Below, one piece after another: positions 7,959 to 16,115 of a stretch of 64,000 nucleotides of DNA; the stretch's first letter is position 1, and the number at the start of each line of letters is the position of its first letter. Location of the stretch: the NCBI GenBank assembly GCA_903845195.1, contig CAIMWO010000019.1:62001-126000 (forward strand), in the 5' to 3' direction. The translations under genes were made by a program, and so were the position numbers. This stretch comes from an uncultured Phycisphaerales bacterium. GTDB lineage: Bacteria > Planctomycetota > Phycisphaerae > WQYP01. The notes under the pieces are model-generated. The model was not told the DNA's origin. It worked only from the letters and a program-made list of their open reading frames with translations, and did no database searches.

Positions 7959-8684
7959 TCACGCAAAGCGACACGTGGTGATTATCTTTCCGCACGGCGA
8001 TTGTGGGCAAGGAACGCTCAGGATGACGGATTTCGTCACAGGCGTTACAAGTCCAGACCATCTGGCTGGTTTATGATAGCTCCTGACGCCATTGGTGACT
8101 GAATCAGGCAACTGCGAAGCCTTGAGCACATCGGACCGAATTCGCGAGTATTCGCTTGCAACCTTGGTAAGTTCTTCAGAATCAACATCGCGCGGATTCC
8201 TCACCCAGACCGTCTTTCCTAATTCGCGTGTAACCAACCGAATGGGTTCCGCAAGATCCGAGTCGCCCGATACGACGATCGCCCGGTCATATTTGCCCAG
8301 ATGTGCGTCATTGAGCAATCGCGCCGCCAGGTTGACATCCGACCCCTTCTCCGTACGCACCCATACGCTCACCGCGCACGAAGGCGAATTGGCACATCCA
8401 ACCAGAGGCTGATATTTCTTGTGACGAGCGAACTGCCCCTTGATTATCTCCACGGTGGGACAGGCGATGGCCAGAGCACGATGATAAACATCCTGCCGCT
8501 GTGCTTTTTGGGGATCGGAGGGTGTACTGGAAACCATCGCGGTGCAGTAAATGACCTTCTCAACCGGCAGTCCCAGATTCAGCCGTTCCGCGAATTTTGC
8601 TAGGTCGAGCCAGTGAAGGCGGTGAGGCCTGATAATGCCGTGATACAGATTAAAACCATCGATGTAAACCCGTGTTGCCGGCAT
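7959..8684 (-). CDS. NYN-domain (PIN-like) putative RNase
   Basis: 241 residues; AAGGGA precedes the ATG. The N-terminal YIDGFNLYHG carries the first metal-binding Asp of NYN/LabA-like domains. EKGSDVNLAARLL and AIVVSGDSDLAEPIRLV supply the other acidic residues in the usual order and spacing. NYN domains are PIN-like nucleases thought to cut RNA. The last 40 residues are not conserved-looking. It lies between the SecA-like gene and the S2P-HlyD gene, all on the minus strand, but separated from the latter by tandem hairpins, so it probably has its own promoter (a TATAAT is readable on the minus strand near 8732-8737). Confidence 0.85.
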   Translation of the reverse strand: MPATRVYIDGFNLYHGIIRPHRLHWLDLAKFAERLNLGLPVEKVIYCTAMVSSTPSDPQKAQRQDVYHRALAIACPTVEIIKGQFARHKKYQPLVGCANSPSCAVSVWVRTEKGSDVNLAARLLNDAHLGKYDRAIVVSGDSDLAEPIRLVTRELGKTVWVRNPRDVDSEELTKVASEYSRIRSDVLKASQLPDSVTNGVRSYHKPARWSGLVTPVTKSVILSVPCPQSPCGKIITTCRFA

Positions 8685-8733
8685 AAATTCCCTTTCAGTA
8701 CCCGTGCTTGAGAAACCGAAGTAGTATGTATAT

Positions 8734-8827
8734 TATAATTCCCTATATGGGCTTCTAATAAGTAAGCCACGCTTGCGTCTCTGACGCAAGTTTCGAACCG
8801 CCGCCGAAAGACGGCGGTTCTTTTTTT
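8734..8827 (+). ncRNA. Candidate small RNA (promoter-like box, three hairpins, terminator)
   Basis: A TATAAT box at 8734-8739 is followed by three successive potential stems: GGCTT/AAGCC near 8750-8767, CTTGCGTC/GACGCAAG at about 8771-8789, and GAACCGCCG/CGGCGGTTC at 8795-8820, ending in seven T. No open frame on the + strand explains the terminator, because both neighbouring genes are on the minus strand. A transcript of about 80 nt is implied. The -35 (TTGAGA at 8708) is spaced too widely for a standard promoter, so transcription is inferred only. Confidence 0.4.
8795..8827 (+). terminator. Intrinsic terminator
   Basis: Nine-base-pair stem GAACCGCCG/CGGCGGTTC (8795-8803 with 8812-8820), an eight-base loop, then TTTTTTT at 8821-8827. 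It has the correct polarity for + strand transcription only. Confidence 0.75.
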
Positions 8828-8839
8828 CCCATTACACGT

Positions 8840-11161
8840 CTACCCATTCTGCAGCTTGCGATGAAAAATCTGCAGCAGCTTCGTCCACGCCTGCATCACC
8901 AGCGGCTTATTCTGAAAATCAAACCGCACCACCACCGTCTGCCCCGGCAATAGCGGCAGCGGCCGATCCGCCAGTGCGGTATTCGCCAAATCTGTCGGCG
9001 AGTAAAGAACCTTCAGCCGATCGATGCGCACCTCGAAAAAATGCTCCGTCGTCTTCGTCCCTTCGCGATCCTCACCCGTCGTCGCCAAATCCCCGCCCAC
9101 CGCATACCCCAGCGCTGCCGACGGAAGCTTCTGCGAACCTGCCGGAAAAATCGCCGCAATATGACCCGACAATAAAATGTCCGGACGCCCGCGCACCCGA
9201 ATCTCCACCTGCCGATCCGCCTCGTTCGCCAGCAACCCCGCTTCATCATTGGCCACCGCCGCCCGCACCAGCAGATGATCCAGCCCCGCCACCAGCCCCA
9301 CCTTTTCATACCGCTGCAAATACGCGAACCGCCGCGACTCCAGATCCGGCGCCACCACCGTCCCCGCAATCGCCGACCGCATCGTCAGCAGCGCCATCCG
9401 CTGATCCGCATTCCGTAATTGCTCATCCACCGTCGCAATCTGATCCTTCACCAACTGCGAACTGCTCTGCTGCCCCCGGTTCGCCCCCCCCGCCCCCCCG
9501 CCCGCCGCCGCTCCACTCGCCCGGTTCACTTCCTCAGCAAACAGCAAATCGTATTGCCGGCTCAACCGCGCCCGCTCGGCCACCAGCTCCTTCCGCTCCG
9601 CCTCCAACTGCGGACTCTGCGCCACCACCAGCGGCGTACTGGCCACTGCCAGCGGCATATTGAAACGATCCCGCGGCAACCCGTCATCCAAATGCCGCAC
9701 GAATCCCTCCACCTCCACAAACAATTCCTGCAATTCCACCGGCTCCACCACCCCCTGCGCCCGCCCATGCGCCGGCGCCGGAATAATCCCCACCCCGAAA
9801 ATCGCCGCCGCCGCAAACACCGCCGTCGTCGCCTGCGCCCGCCCGCGATTCCGCGCCAGCTCCGGCGAACTCACCAAATACCGCAAAAATTTCCCCAGCG
9901 GATACAACACCCACCCCACCACCGCCGCCACCGCCATCACCGTCGCCAGCAGCACCAACATCCCGTTCAGCGTCGTGATCAGGTAAATCATGATGCTCAC
10001 CGAAACCACCACCCGCATAATGAACGACGCCACGGCATACGCAAAAAACCACGCCTGCTCCGAACGGCTGAACGCTGGATTCCGCGTCTGCTTCAACCCC
10101 CACACGTACCGCTTCACCAGGTAATACACATACTCTTTCGATCGCTGGCCGAGATTCGGAATCTCCAGCAAATCCGAAAGTATGTAGTACCCGTCATAAC
10201 GCAACAGCGGATTGGCATTGAACACCAGCGTCGAAAAACTCGCGATGAACATCACGTTGTACGTAAAACTGTGCAGCCAGTGCCCCTCCGGCGTATTCGC
10301 CCACACCATCCCCGCCACCGCCGCTATCGCAAACTCCACCCACATCCCTGCCGCCCCCACCATCGCCCGATGCCATTTGTTCCGCAACGCCCACGAACTC
10401 GACGCATCCACATACGGTATCGGCGTGAAAATCATCAGCATCAATCCGATGACATGCACCTCGCCCCCCGTCCCCGACTGCACGCCGAATTTCTTGCACG
10501 AAATGGCATGCCCCATCTCATGACACGCCTTGATGCACGCAAACGCTACATACAAGTACGCCAGATTCTCCGGATTCAAAATCCCCCGCGCGCCACCCGC
10601 AACTTTGTCCTGCCAGTCCGTAACGTGCGCTATCATATAAAACGCCGTCCCCACCAGCCCCAGCCACACCACCAACCCCACCGGCGAAAAGATCCACCCC
10701 AACGCCCCCAGCCACCGATTCAGAAACGCATCCGGATCCACCAGCGGCAACCGCGCAAAAAGAATGTTCATCAAATAACTGGTGATCTCCCGCTGCTTCC
10801 GCTTCTTGTACCGCGCAAATAACGCATGCGTGTCCGGCGTCGTGTCCGCCTGCAACAGGTTCGACGTGTACAACTGCCCCAAAAGCTGGATCACCTCGCC
10901 CTGCGTCGGCGCTTCGTCACCCAACTCGCCGCAGACAATCTTCCACGCCTCCGCCACCGTGCGCTTCCCGTCCAGCACGCCGATGAACGCGTACGCCGGC
11001 TCCGCCAGGCGAAAAAACGCATTGTTCGTGTGATCCTGCACCACGTGCCACGACTGCCCGCGAAAATGCTGCCGCGTCACCTGCACCGTGGACCGCAACC
11101 GCGGCCGCAACTCCGCCACGCGATACCACGACTCATGAAATGTCGGCCGCTCCACACCCAT
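8840..11161 (-). CDS. PqqD-like / site-2 protease (M50) / HlyD-like fusion membrane protein
   Basis: 773 residues from MGVERPTFHESW, with GGGAG upstream. Residues 30-110 resemble a PqqD/winged-helix RiPP-recognition domain (FFRLAEPAYAFIGVLDGKRT, then a QLLGQLYTSNLL helix). The middle is a multi-span membrane zinc protease: HEMGH for zinc, and NANPLLRYDGYYILSDLLEI supplying the downstream N-P-DG motif. The last 300 residues look like a HlyD/biotin-lipoyl-type periplasmic adaptor (coiled coil around LEAERKELVAERARLSRQYD, then MRSAIAGTVVAPD). Such proteins are known in planctomycetes and some cyanobacteria but their substrates are not. With the SecA-like gene it could form a peptide-processing and export route; that is inference. 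Confidence 0.8.
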   Translation of the reverse strand: MGVERPTFHESWYRVAELRPRLRSTVQVTRQHFRGQSWHVVQDHTNNAFFRLAEPAYAFIGVLDGKRTVAEAWKIVCGELGDEAPTQGEVIQLLGQLYTSNLLQADTTPDTHALFARYKKRKQREITSYLMNILFARLPLVDPDAFLNRWLGALGWIFSPVGLVVWLGLVGTAFYMIAHVTDWQDKVAGGARGILNPENLAYLYVAFACIKACHEMGHAISCKKFGVQSGTGGEVHVIGLMLMIFTPIPYVDASSSWALRNKWHRAMVGAAGMWVEFAIAAVAGMVWANTPEGHWLHSFTYNVMFIASFSTLVFNANPLLRYDGYYILSDLLEIPNLGQRSKEYVYYLVKRYVWGLKQTRNPAFSRSEQAWFFAYAVASFIMRVVVSVSIMIYLITTLNGMLVLLATVMAVAAVVGWVLYPLGKFLRYLVSSPELARNRGRAQATTAVFAAAAIFGVGIIPAPAHGRAQGVVEPVELQELFVEVEGFVRHLDDGLPRDRFNMPLAVASTPLVVAQSPQLEAERKELVAERARLSRQYDLLFAEEVNRASGAAAGGGAGGANRGQQSSSQLVKDQIATVDEQLRNADQRMALLTMRSAIAGTVVAPDLESRRFAYLQRYEKVGLVAGLDHLLVRAAVANDEAGLLANEADRQVEIRVRGRPDILLSGHIAAIFPAGSQKLPSAALGYAVGGDLATTGEDREGTKTTEHFFEVRIDRLKVLYSPTDLANTALADRPLPLLPGQTVVVRFDFQNKPLVMQAWTKLLQIFHRKLQNG

Positions 11162-11225
11162 AAGAAGTCTCCCAAGTTGAACCCCCCAGAGTGTACCCGA
11201 ATCCCTCCACCCACAAACAGCGCCC

Positions 11226-11295
11226 CAACCCCCAACCCCCAACCCTCACCCCTCACCCCTCACCCCTCACCCCTCAAGACTCAAGACTCAAGACT
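11226..11295. repeat. Tandem heptanucleotides CCCTCAC (x4-5) and GACTCAA (x2-3)
   Basis: A run of 7-bp units that changes sequence but keeps the 7-bp period: CCCCCAA, then CCCTCAC, then GACTCAA. It fills the gap between the divergent S2P-HlyD and HYExAFE genes, so any promoters must lie close to it. Confidence 0.85.
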
Positions 11296-11377
11296 CCCCC
11301 GCTCCCATTGGCAATCCCCCACCCGCGCGGTACAAAACCCACCTGACCGGCAACACCGCACCCACCGAGGAACCCCC

Positions 11378-11902
11378 ATGGGCCCGCGCAGCAAAAAAGT
11401 CATCCACTACGAAGCCGCGTTCGAAGATTACCTCCGCCAGAAAGGCCTCCCCTACATCGCCGTCGATGAAGCCAAGAAAGCCCTCTTCGCCGGCGCCAAA
11501 CTGAAATCCTTCGACTTCGTGGTCTACCGCCCCACCGGCAAAAACCTCCTCGTCGACGTCAAAGGCCGCAAACTCTCCCCCGCCAGGAACGGCAAAGGCG
11601 GCGCCACCGCCCTCCAAAACTGGACCACCCGCGAAGACATCGACGACCTCCGCCAATGGCAGGAAATCTTCGGCGACGGCTTCTCCGCCATCTTCCTCTT
11701 CATGTTCCACTGGCCCGCCCGCCCCGAAGAATCCCCCTTCCCCGACCTCTTCGCCTTTCAAGACAAGTGGTATGCGATGCAAGCCATCTCCATCGCCGAC
11801 TACCGCACCCACATGAAACCCCGCTCCGCCGCCTGGGGCACCGTCCACCTCCCCATGGCAGATTTTCGAAGATTGGCCAAACCGTTTGAAGAATGGTTGT
11901 AG
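11378..11902 (+). CDS. HYExAFE-family protein, PD-(D/E)XK-like
   Basis: 174 residues from the ATG at 11378; the open frame extends upstream only through repeat DNA. The sequence VIHYEAAFEDYLRQKGLPYI carries the HYExAFE signature after which a planctomycete family is named. SFDFVVYRPTGKNLLVDVKG gives an Asp then D-x-K arrangement typical of PD-(D/E)XK nuclease folds, so a nuclease-related role is plausible. A later segment (TTREDIDDLRQWQEIFG and FMFHWPARP) is also family-like. No partner gene is obvious. The family is firm from the motif; the function is unknown. Confidence 0.8.
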   Translation: MGPRSKKVIHYEAAFEDYLRQKGLPYIAVDEAKKALFAGAKLKSFDFVVYRPTGKNLLVDVKGRKLSPARNGKGGATALQNWTTREDIDDLRQWQEIFGDGFSAIFLFMFHWPARPEESPFPDLFAFQDKWYAMQAISIADYRTHMKPRSAAWGTVHLPMADFRRLAKPFEEWL

Positions 11903-11950
11903 CGTTATGGTACGACGCTTATCTTGGCCTATTGGCCATTGGGAGGAGAT

Positions 11951-12775
11951 GTGGTAACACGTAACAAAAATGAGGGGGAACACTCGCCGCCTCGAGAGGT
12001 CGTTGAAGCATGCGCGATCTTGCTCGACAGGGCGGCAGATGCCGAATCACTCTCCAATGACGACAAAGAGGGGGTGTACGAGGGGGTAATTGCAGAAGCT
12101 CGCACGCTACCGCCAACCCACATACTCGCTGCCGTTGATGCCGCAGTAAGGGCGAGAAAAAGGCGGAAACACTACACGCTGCTGATTCTTGGCTCGTTTG
12201 CGGATTTTCCGGACGTGACTGAGCGGCTGCGGGAAACCCTGTCATCGTCTGACGAACAGCAGAGAGCAGATGCACTCCAGTTGATTGGCATCCACCGCCT
12301 CCGCACGCTCGCACCCCTCCTCGCGCCCGTCATATTAAGCGACACGAACCAATTCTGTCGCATGTCCGCCATCCACGCTGCAGGCATATTGCATGATCCA
12401 GTGAATCTGCCAGCGATTCTCGAAGTAGCCCAACAACCCTCTTCCGACCTCGATTGGTCAATCGTATGGGCTTTAAAGCAGTTTGCCACCCCCGAGTGCG
12501 AACCATTCCTCCGCCTATATTATGATGCCGAGCGGGAGAAATCACACCGTATTGTCGCGGCTTGGGGTCTCTCCAAGTTGGGTGATACCAATGCACATTC
12601 CTACCTTATCGCCATGTTGGACGACCCAGTTGTGCATCTCCCGCATATGCATGATCCGGGGCAATCACTGCGGGCAGCGCAGGCGATATGTGATATCCAC
12701 GGATGGCCGTTCAAGTGGGACCGCGACTATGTGGCCGCAACAAAGAAACGAATTAAACGAGCTGGATTGTTTTGA
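11951..12775 (+). CDS. HEAT-repeat protein
   Basis: 274 residues from a GTG preceded by GGAGG; a TTG at 11924 is also possible. After a polar N-terminus, residues 60-240 contain about five helical HEAT-like repeats (for example DALQLIGIHRLRTLAPLLAP, MSAIHAAGILHDPVNLPAIL and VAAWGLSKLGDTNAHSYLIA). HEAT repeats form protein-binding solenoids or PBS-lyase-like scaffolds. Codon usage is clearly less C-rich at third positions than in neighbouring genes, suggesting a later arrival. The partner is unknown. It is 48 bases downstream of the HYExAFE gene. Confidence 0.65.
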   Translation: MVTRNKNEGEHSPPREVVEACAILLDRAADAESLSNDDKEGVYEGVIAEARTLPPTHILAAVDAAVRARKRRKHYTLLILGSFADFPDVTERLRETLSSSDEQQRADALQLIGIHRLRTLAPLLAPVILSDTNQFCRMSAIHAAGILHDPVNLPAILEVAQQPSSDLDWSIVWALKQFATPECEPFLRLYYDAEREKSHRIVAAWGLSKLGDTNAHSYLIAMLDDPVVHLPHMHDPGQSLRAAQAICDIHGWPFKWDRDYVAATKKRIKRAGLF

Positions 12776-12814
12776 ACTTCTCGCTGTCTTGAGTACTCCG
12801 GTAACTATGTAATG

Positions 12815-12837
12815 AAAACAGCCCGCCCCAGGCGGGC
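12815..12837 (-). terminator. Likely accA terminator
   Basis: On the minus strand, GCCCGCC-TGG-GGCGGGC (12821-12837) is followed by TGTTTTC. It is well placed to end the transcript from accA, some 70 bases beyond its stop codon and on the far side of an R4 repeat. Confidence 0.55.
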
Positions 12838-12854
12838 CGCCAACAAAGACCCCC

Positions 12855-12879
12855 CTTGGTGCCTTGGTGTCTTGGTGGT
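12855..12879. repeat. Interspersed repeat R4 (TTGGTGTC, 8-bp period)
   Basis: Reads CTTGGTGCCTTGGTG then TCTTGGTGGT. The same element occurs as an inverted pair at 21109-21132 and 21158-21181. Confidence 0.85.
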
Positions 12880-12908
12880 GAAAACTCCCCCCGCCTCGCG
12901 CGCAAAAA

Positions 12909-13895
12909 TCACGCACTCGTCACCGCATCCGTCCCCAGCTTCCGTATCCGCTCATACCGCTGATCCACCAGCTTCTCCACCGGCACACGCTTCAACTCGC
13001 GCAGCGTCTTATCGATATACTTCTCCACCCCATCCGCCGCCGCACGCGGGTTCCGATGCGCGGCCCCCAGCGGCTCCTCGATAATCTCATCGATGATCCC
13101 CATCGACTTCAAATACTTGCTCGTCAACTTCAGCGCCTCGGCCGCATCCGCCGTGTTCTCCCCGCCCTTCCACAAAATCCCGCTGCACCCTTCCGGCGAA
13201 ATCACGCTGTACCACGCGTACTGCATCATCGCCAGCCGATCGCCCACGCCGATGCCCAGCGCCCCGCCGCTGCCCCCCTCGCCGATCACAATGCACACGA
13301 TCGGCACCCGCAACCGCGACATCTCGCGCAGATTCACCGCGATCGCCTCGGCCACCCCGCGCTCCTCCGAACCGATCCCCGGATACGCCCCCGGCGTATC
13401 GATGAACGTCACCACCGGCAGCCCGAACTTCTCCGCAAACTGCATCTTCAGCAGCGCCTTGCGATACCCCTCCGGATGCGCACACCCAAAATTGCACGCG
13501 ATCTTTTCCTTCGTGTCCCGCCCCTTGTGATGCCCGATGATCATGCACTTGTGCCCGCTGATCCGCCCCATCCCCGTCACCATCGTCTTGTCATCCCCGA
13601 ATTTCCGGTCCCCATGCACCTCGTCAAAATCCTTGACGATCATGTCGATGTAATCCCGCGTCTGCGGCCGCGCCGGATGCCGCGCCACCTGCACCGTCTC
13701 CCACGCCGTCAGGCCCTGGTACGTCTTGCGCAGCATCGCCGTCAGACTCTGCCGCAGCGCATTGATCTCCGCCGAATAATCCGTCCCCTTCGTCTCCTGC
13801 AGCGTCACCAGATCCCCGATCTGCCGCTCCATCTGCAGGATCGGTTTCTCAAATTCCAGCGTAAACGCCGTCGAAGTACTCGCCTGCTTGGCCAT
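12909..13895 (-). CDS. accA: Acetyl-CoA carboxylase carboxyltransferase subunit alpha
   Basis: 328 residues from MAKQASTSTAF, with GGGAG upstream. Full-length match to AccA in layout: an N-terminal helical part (EFEKPILQMERQI), TARLTYxD-like DYIDMIVKDFDEVHGDRKFG, and the crotonase-fold core with HHKGRDTKEK, GCAHPEGYRKALL, FIDTPGAYPGI, EERGVAEAIA and GEGGSGGAL. With AccD it transfers CO2 from carboxybiotin to acetyl-CoA to make malonyl-CoA for fatty acid synthesis in the cytoplasm. accD is not in the window. It is transcribed alone on the minus strand. Confidence 0.97.
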   Translation of the reverse strand: MAKQASTSTAFTLEFEKPILQMERQIGDLVTLQETKGTDYSAEINALRQSLTAMLRKTYQGLTAWETVQVARHPARPQTRDYIDMIVKDFDEVHGDRKFGDDKTMVTGMGRISGHKCMIIGHHKGRDTKEKIACNFGCAHPEGYRKALLKMQFAEKFGLPVVTFIDTPGAYPGIGSEERGVAEAIAVNLREMSRLRVPIVCIVIGEGGSGGALGIGVGDRLAMMQYAWYSVISPEGCSGILWKGGENTADAAEALKLTSKYLKSMGIIDEIIEEPLGAAHRNPRAAADGVEKYIDKTLRELKRVPVEKLVDQRYERIRKLGTDAVTSA

Positions 13896-14136
13896 GGCAA
13901 ACTCCCTAAACACGAACACCGCCTCCTGCAGCGGTGCGGCGATTGTATCAGAACCTGCCCCCAGCCTGAACGGCACCGCCCCAACAACCGCTATCTCACA
14001 CCCCCTCCGCGTCCCGTTTGAAAACTGAAAATTGAAAATTCGCCCCCACGCCGCCTTGGTCGTAAGCGAGCGGCCAATCCCTCACCCCCTCTCGACCTCC
14101 ACTTCCTCTTGGTCCCCTTGCCAATTGCATCGCGCC

Positions 14137-14694
14137 CTAAATCCATCTGAGATTCTCACATCTCAAATCAGCATCCATCGGAATTCGGTCGTGGCAAAAA
14201 CCTGTAGCTGATTGTGCCAACGCGATCGCAATTTCATATATATGATCGACTCCTGAATTCCCACCGCCAGCCGCCTGCTGTTTACTAATCTGACGATCAC
14301 GAATCGCAGCGAACTCCGCCGGCAGAGAACCTGTTGTAATCAGGTGCCAAGTTCCCCGATTCAAATTGTGCTCGATCGACCAGGTACACACGCCATCGCG
14401 CCAGCCGCTCGCCGTACTCTCCATCGAGTGCTCTTCAAACCCGCAAGTGACGACCTCAGTATCCTTTGAAGCCGCCATGAGCGTCTTAGGCAGCCTTAGT
14501 TGTGGATCATAGAAATTCGAGATCACGAGATACCAACCGGTTGGCAGCCCAACCCCTTGTAGCGTGTCACAGGGGTCAGACCATTCACCCGTAGATTCTA
14601 AGCCCAGCGACTTCAAAACCTGATCGCGCTGACCACCACGAACGCCCAGCCAAAAATTTGAATATCCCACGAGCACACCCGTTTCACGCAACAC
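14137..14694 (-). CDS. Hypothetical protein after rsgA
   Basis: About 185 residues. The frame stays open far upstream through rsgA in another reading frame, so the start is uncertain; a GTG at 14694, downstream of the rsgA stop, was chosen. It contains GVLVGYSNFWLGVRGGQRDQ, VLKSLGLESTGEWSD, GVGLPTGWYLVISNFYDP and a C-terminal DHIYEIAIALAQSATGF. No signal peptide or membrane segment is seen. The aromatic and charged pattern suggests a folded cytoplasmic protein, perhaps an immunity-type protein, but the family is not recognised. Codon usage is mixed rather than strongly C/G-biased. Confidence 0.5.
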   Translation of the reverse strand: MLRETGVLVGYSNFWLGVRGGQRDQVLKSLGLESTGEWSDPCDTLQGVGLPTGWYLVISNFYDPQLRLPKTLMAASKDTEVVTCGFEEHSMESTASGWRDGVCTWSIEHNLNRGTWHLITTGSLPAEFAAIRDRQISKQQAAGGGNSGVDHIYEIAIALAQSATGFCHDRIPMDADLRCENLRWI

Positions 14695-14752
14695 TGATTC
14701 ATCTGAATATAATTCCGATCCCCCGTTCTCTCCAACGTCTTCTGCAATCTTT

Positions 14753-16036
14753 TCACCGCCCCCACTCCCGCTGCCGCTTCTTATCCAAAGCCGCCGTCGC
14801 CCGCTTCGCCAACTTCTTCTGCTTCCGCCCGGTGATGCGGTTTTCGCGCTGGGCCAAAACCGCCACCTCCCGCTGCAACTTCTGGTAACTCTCGAACCGC
14901 CCCGCTTCCAACTCGCCACGCTCCAGCGCACCCTTGATCGCGCACCCCGGCTCCGTCTCATGCCGGCAATCCGTAAATTTACACTGCGCCGCCAGCGCCT
15001 CCACATCGCCAAACGTCCCCAGCAACGCATCCGTCGCCTCGCCCAGCGAAAGCCCCCGCAGCCCCGGCGTATCGATGATCAATCCCCCCGCCGCGGTCCG
15101 GATCAAATGCCGGAACGTCGTGCAGTGCCGCCCCTTGTCATCGAGATCCCGCGTCTCCATCATGTCCTGAATGTCCGCCTCCGCCAGGTGATTCACCAGC
15201 GTGCTCTTGCCCACCCCCGAACTGCCCAGCACCACCGCCGTCGTCCCCGGCTTCAGATATTCCTTCACCGCATCCATCCCCGCCCCCGTCACCACGCTCA
15301 CCACATGAATCGCAATCCCCTCGCCGCCAACGCGCCGCACCTCCGCCACAAACGGCCCCGCGTCCGCACACAAATCCCCCTTCGTCAGCAACACCACCGG
15401 CCGCGCCCCCGCATCCCGCGCCAGCGTGATGTACCGCTCCAACCGCCGCAAATTAAAATTCTCGTTCAGCGACGTCCCCAAAAACGCCACATCCACATTC
15501 ACCGCCAGAATCTGATCGTCCCCGCCCGCCGCCCCCTCCAGCCGCCGCACCAGCACCGTCCGCCGCGGCAATATCCGCGTAATCACCAGCGACCCGCCCG
15601 CGCTCTTCTCATTCCGGGTGCCATGCCCAGTGGGGTCGGGGCCCCGCTGGGCATGTTTCCCAGCGGCCACCGCATTCAGTTTCTCCCTCTCCTCCATTTC
15701 GCGTTTCGCGCCGCCCGTTTCCTGTTTCGCGTTTCGCGTTTCGTCTTTCGCGTTTCCTATATCGCGTTTCTCCTCCATCCCCCGCAGCGTCACCCAATCC
15801 CCCACCGCCGGAAAGTCCGCCCGCACGGCCCCCTCATGGCGCATCTTGCCGGAAATCTCCGCCCACAATCGCCCCGCCGCCGTCTGCACCAGGTACGCCT
15901 CGCGATGTTCCTGGATGACGCGCGCAATCGTATCGTGTTGCACATCCTCTTCCAGCGTCGCCAGCATCGCCGCGAACCACTCATTCCAACCATATTGTTC
16001 CAGATGCAACAAAGCCCAATTCCTCCAATCCCCCAT
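14753..16036 (-). CDS. rsgA: Ribosome small-subunit GTPase RsgA with repeat insertion
   Basis: 427 residues from MGDWRNWALLHL. The circularly permuted GTPase motifs are in order: G4 LLTKGD, G1 GSSGVGKSTL, G2/G3 with DTPGLRGL, and the C-terminal zinc knuckle CKFTDCRHETEPGC. RsgA hydrolyses GTP on the 30S subunit during late assembly. The N-terminal OB domain (DFPAVGDWVTLRG ... SLVITRILPRRTVLVRR) is interrupted by about 60 residues rich in Lys, Glu, Arg and Asn, encoded by a CGCGTTT heptamer tract and a REP element (15616-15772). Removing this stretch restores the usual spacing, so it is an in-frame insertion in a loop of the OB fold. Confidence 0.93.
   Translation of the reverse strand: MGDWRNWALLHLEQYGWNEWFAAMLATLEEDVQHDTIARVIQEHREAYLVQTAAGRLWAEISGKMRHEGAVRADFPAVGDWVTLRGMEEKRDIGNAKDETRNAKQETGGAKREMEEREKLNAVAAGKHAQRGPDPTGHGTRNEKSAGGSLVITRILPRRTVLVRRLEGAAGGDDQILAVNVDVAFLGTSLNENFNLRRLERYITLARDAGARPVVLLTKGDLCADAGPFVAEVRRVGGEGIAIHVVSVVTGAGMDAVKEYLKPGTTAVVLGSSGVGKSTLVNHLAEADIQDMMETRDLDDKGRHCTTFRHLIRTAAGGLIIDTPGLRGLSLGEATDALLGTFGDVEALAAQCKFTDCRHETEPGCAIKGALERGELEAGRFESYQKLQREVAVLAQRENRITGRKQKKLAKRATAALDKKRQREWGR
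15616..15772. repeat. REP element plus CGCGTTT heptamer tract inside rsgA
   Basis: A REP (15616-15660, GGGTGCCATGCCCAG start and GCTGGGCATG end) has the same orientation as the copies at 56296 and 56503. It is followed at about 15695-15772 by degenerate TTTCGCG heptamers. Both are read in frame by rsgA on the minus strand as a polar linker, with no stop codon created. Confidence 0.85.
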
Positions 16037-16115
16037 TCTACCCGAGCCGCCCCCACAAATGATCAATTGCCGCGCTCCGTACCGTTGCCCTCAATAGCGT
16101 TCGAGGCCGAACGCA

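Noticed and set aside
6129..8102. 657-codon Arg/His-rich + strand frame
   Set aside because: Antisense shadow of the SecA-like gene.
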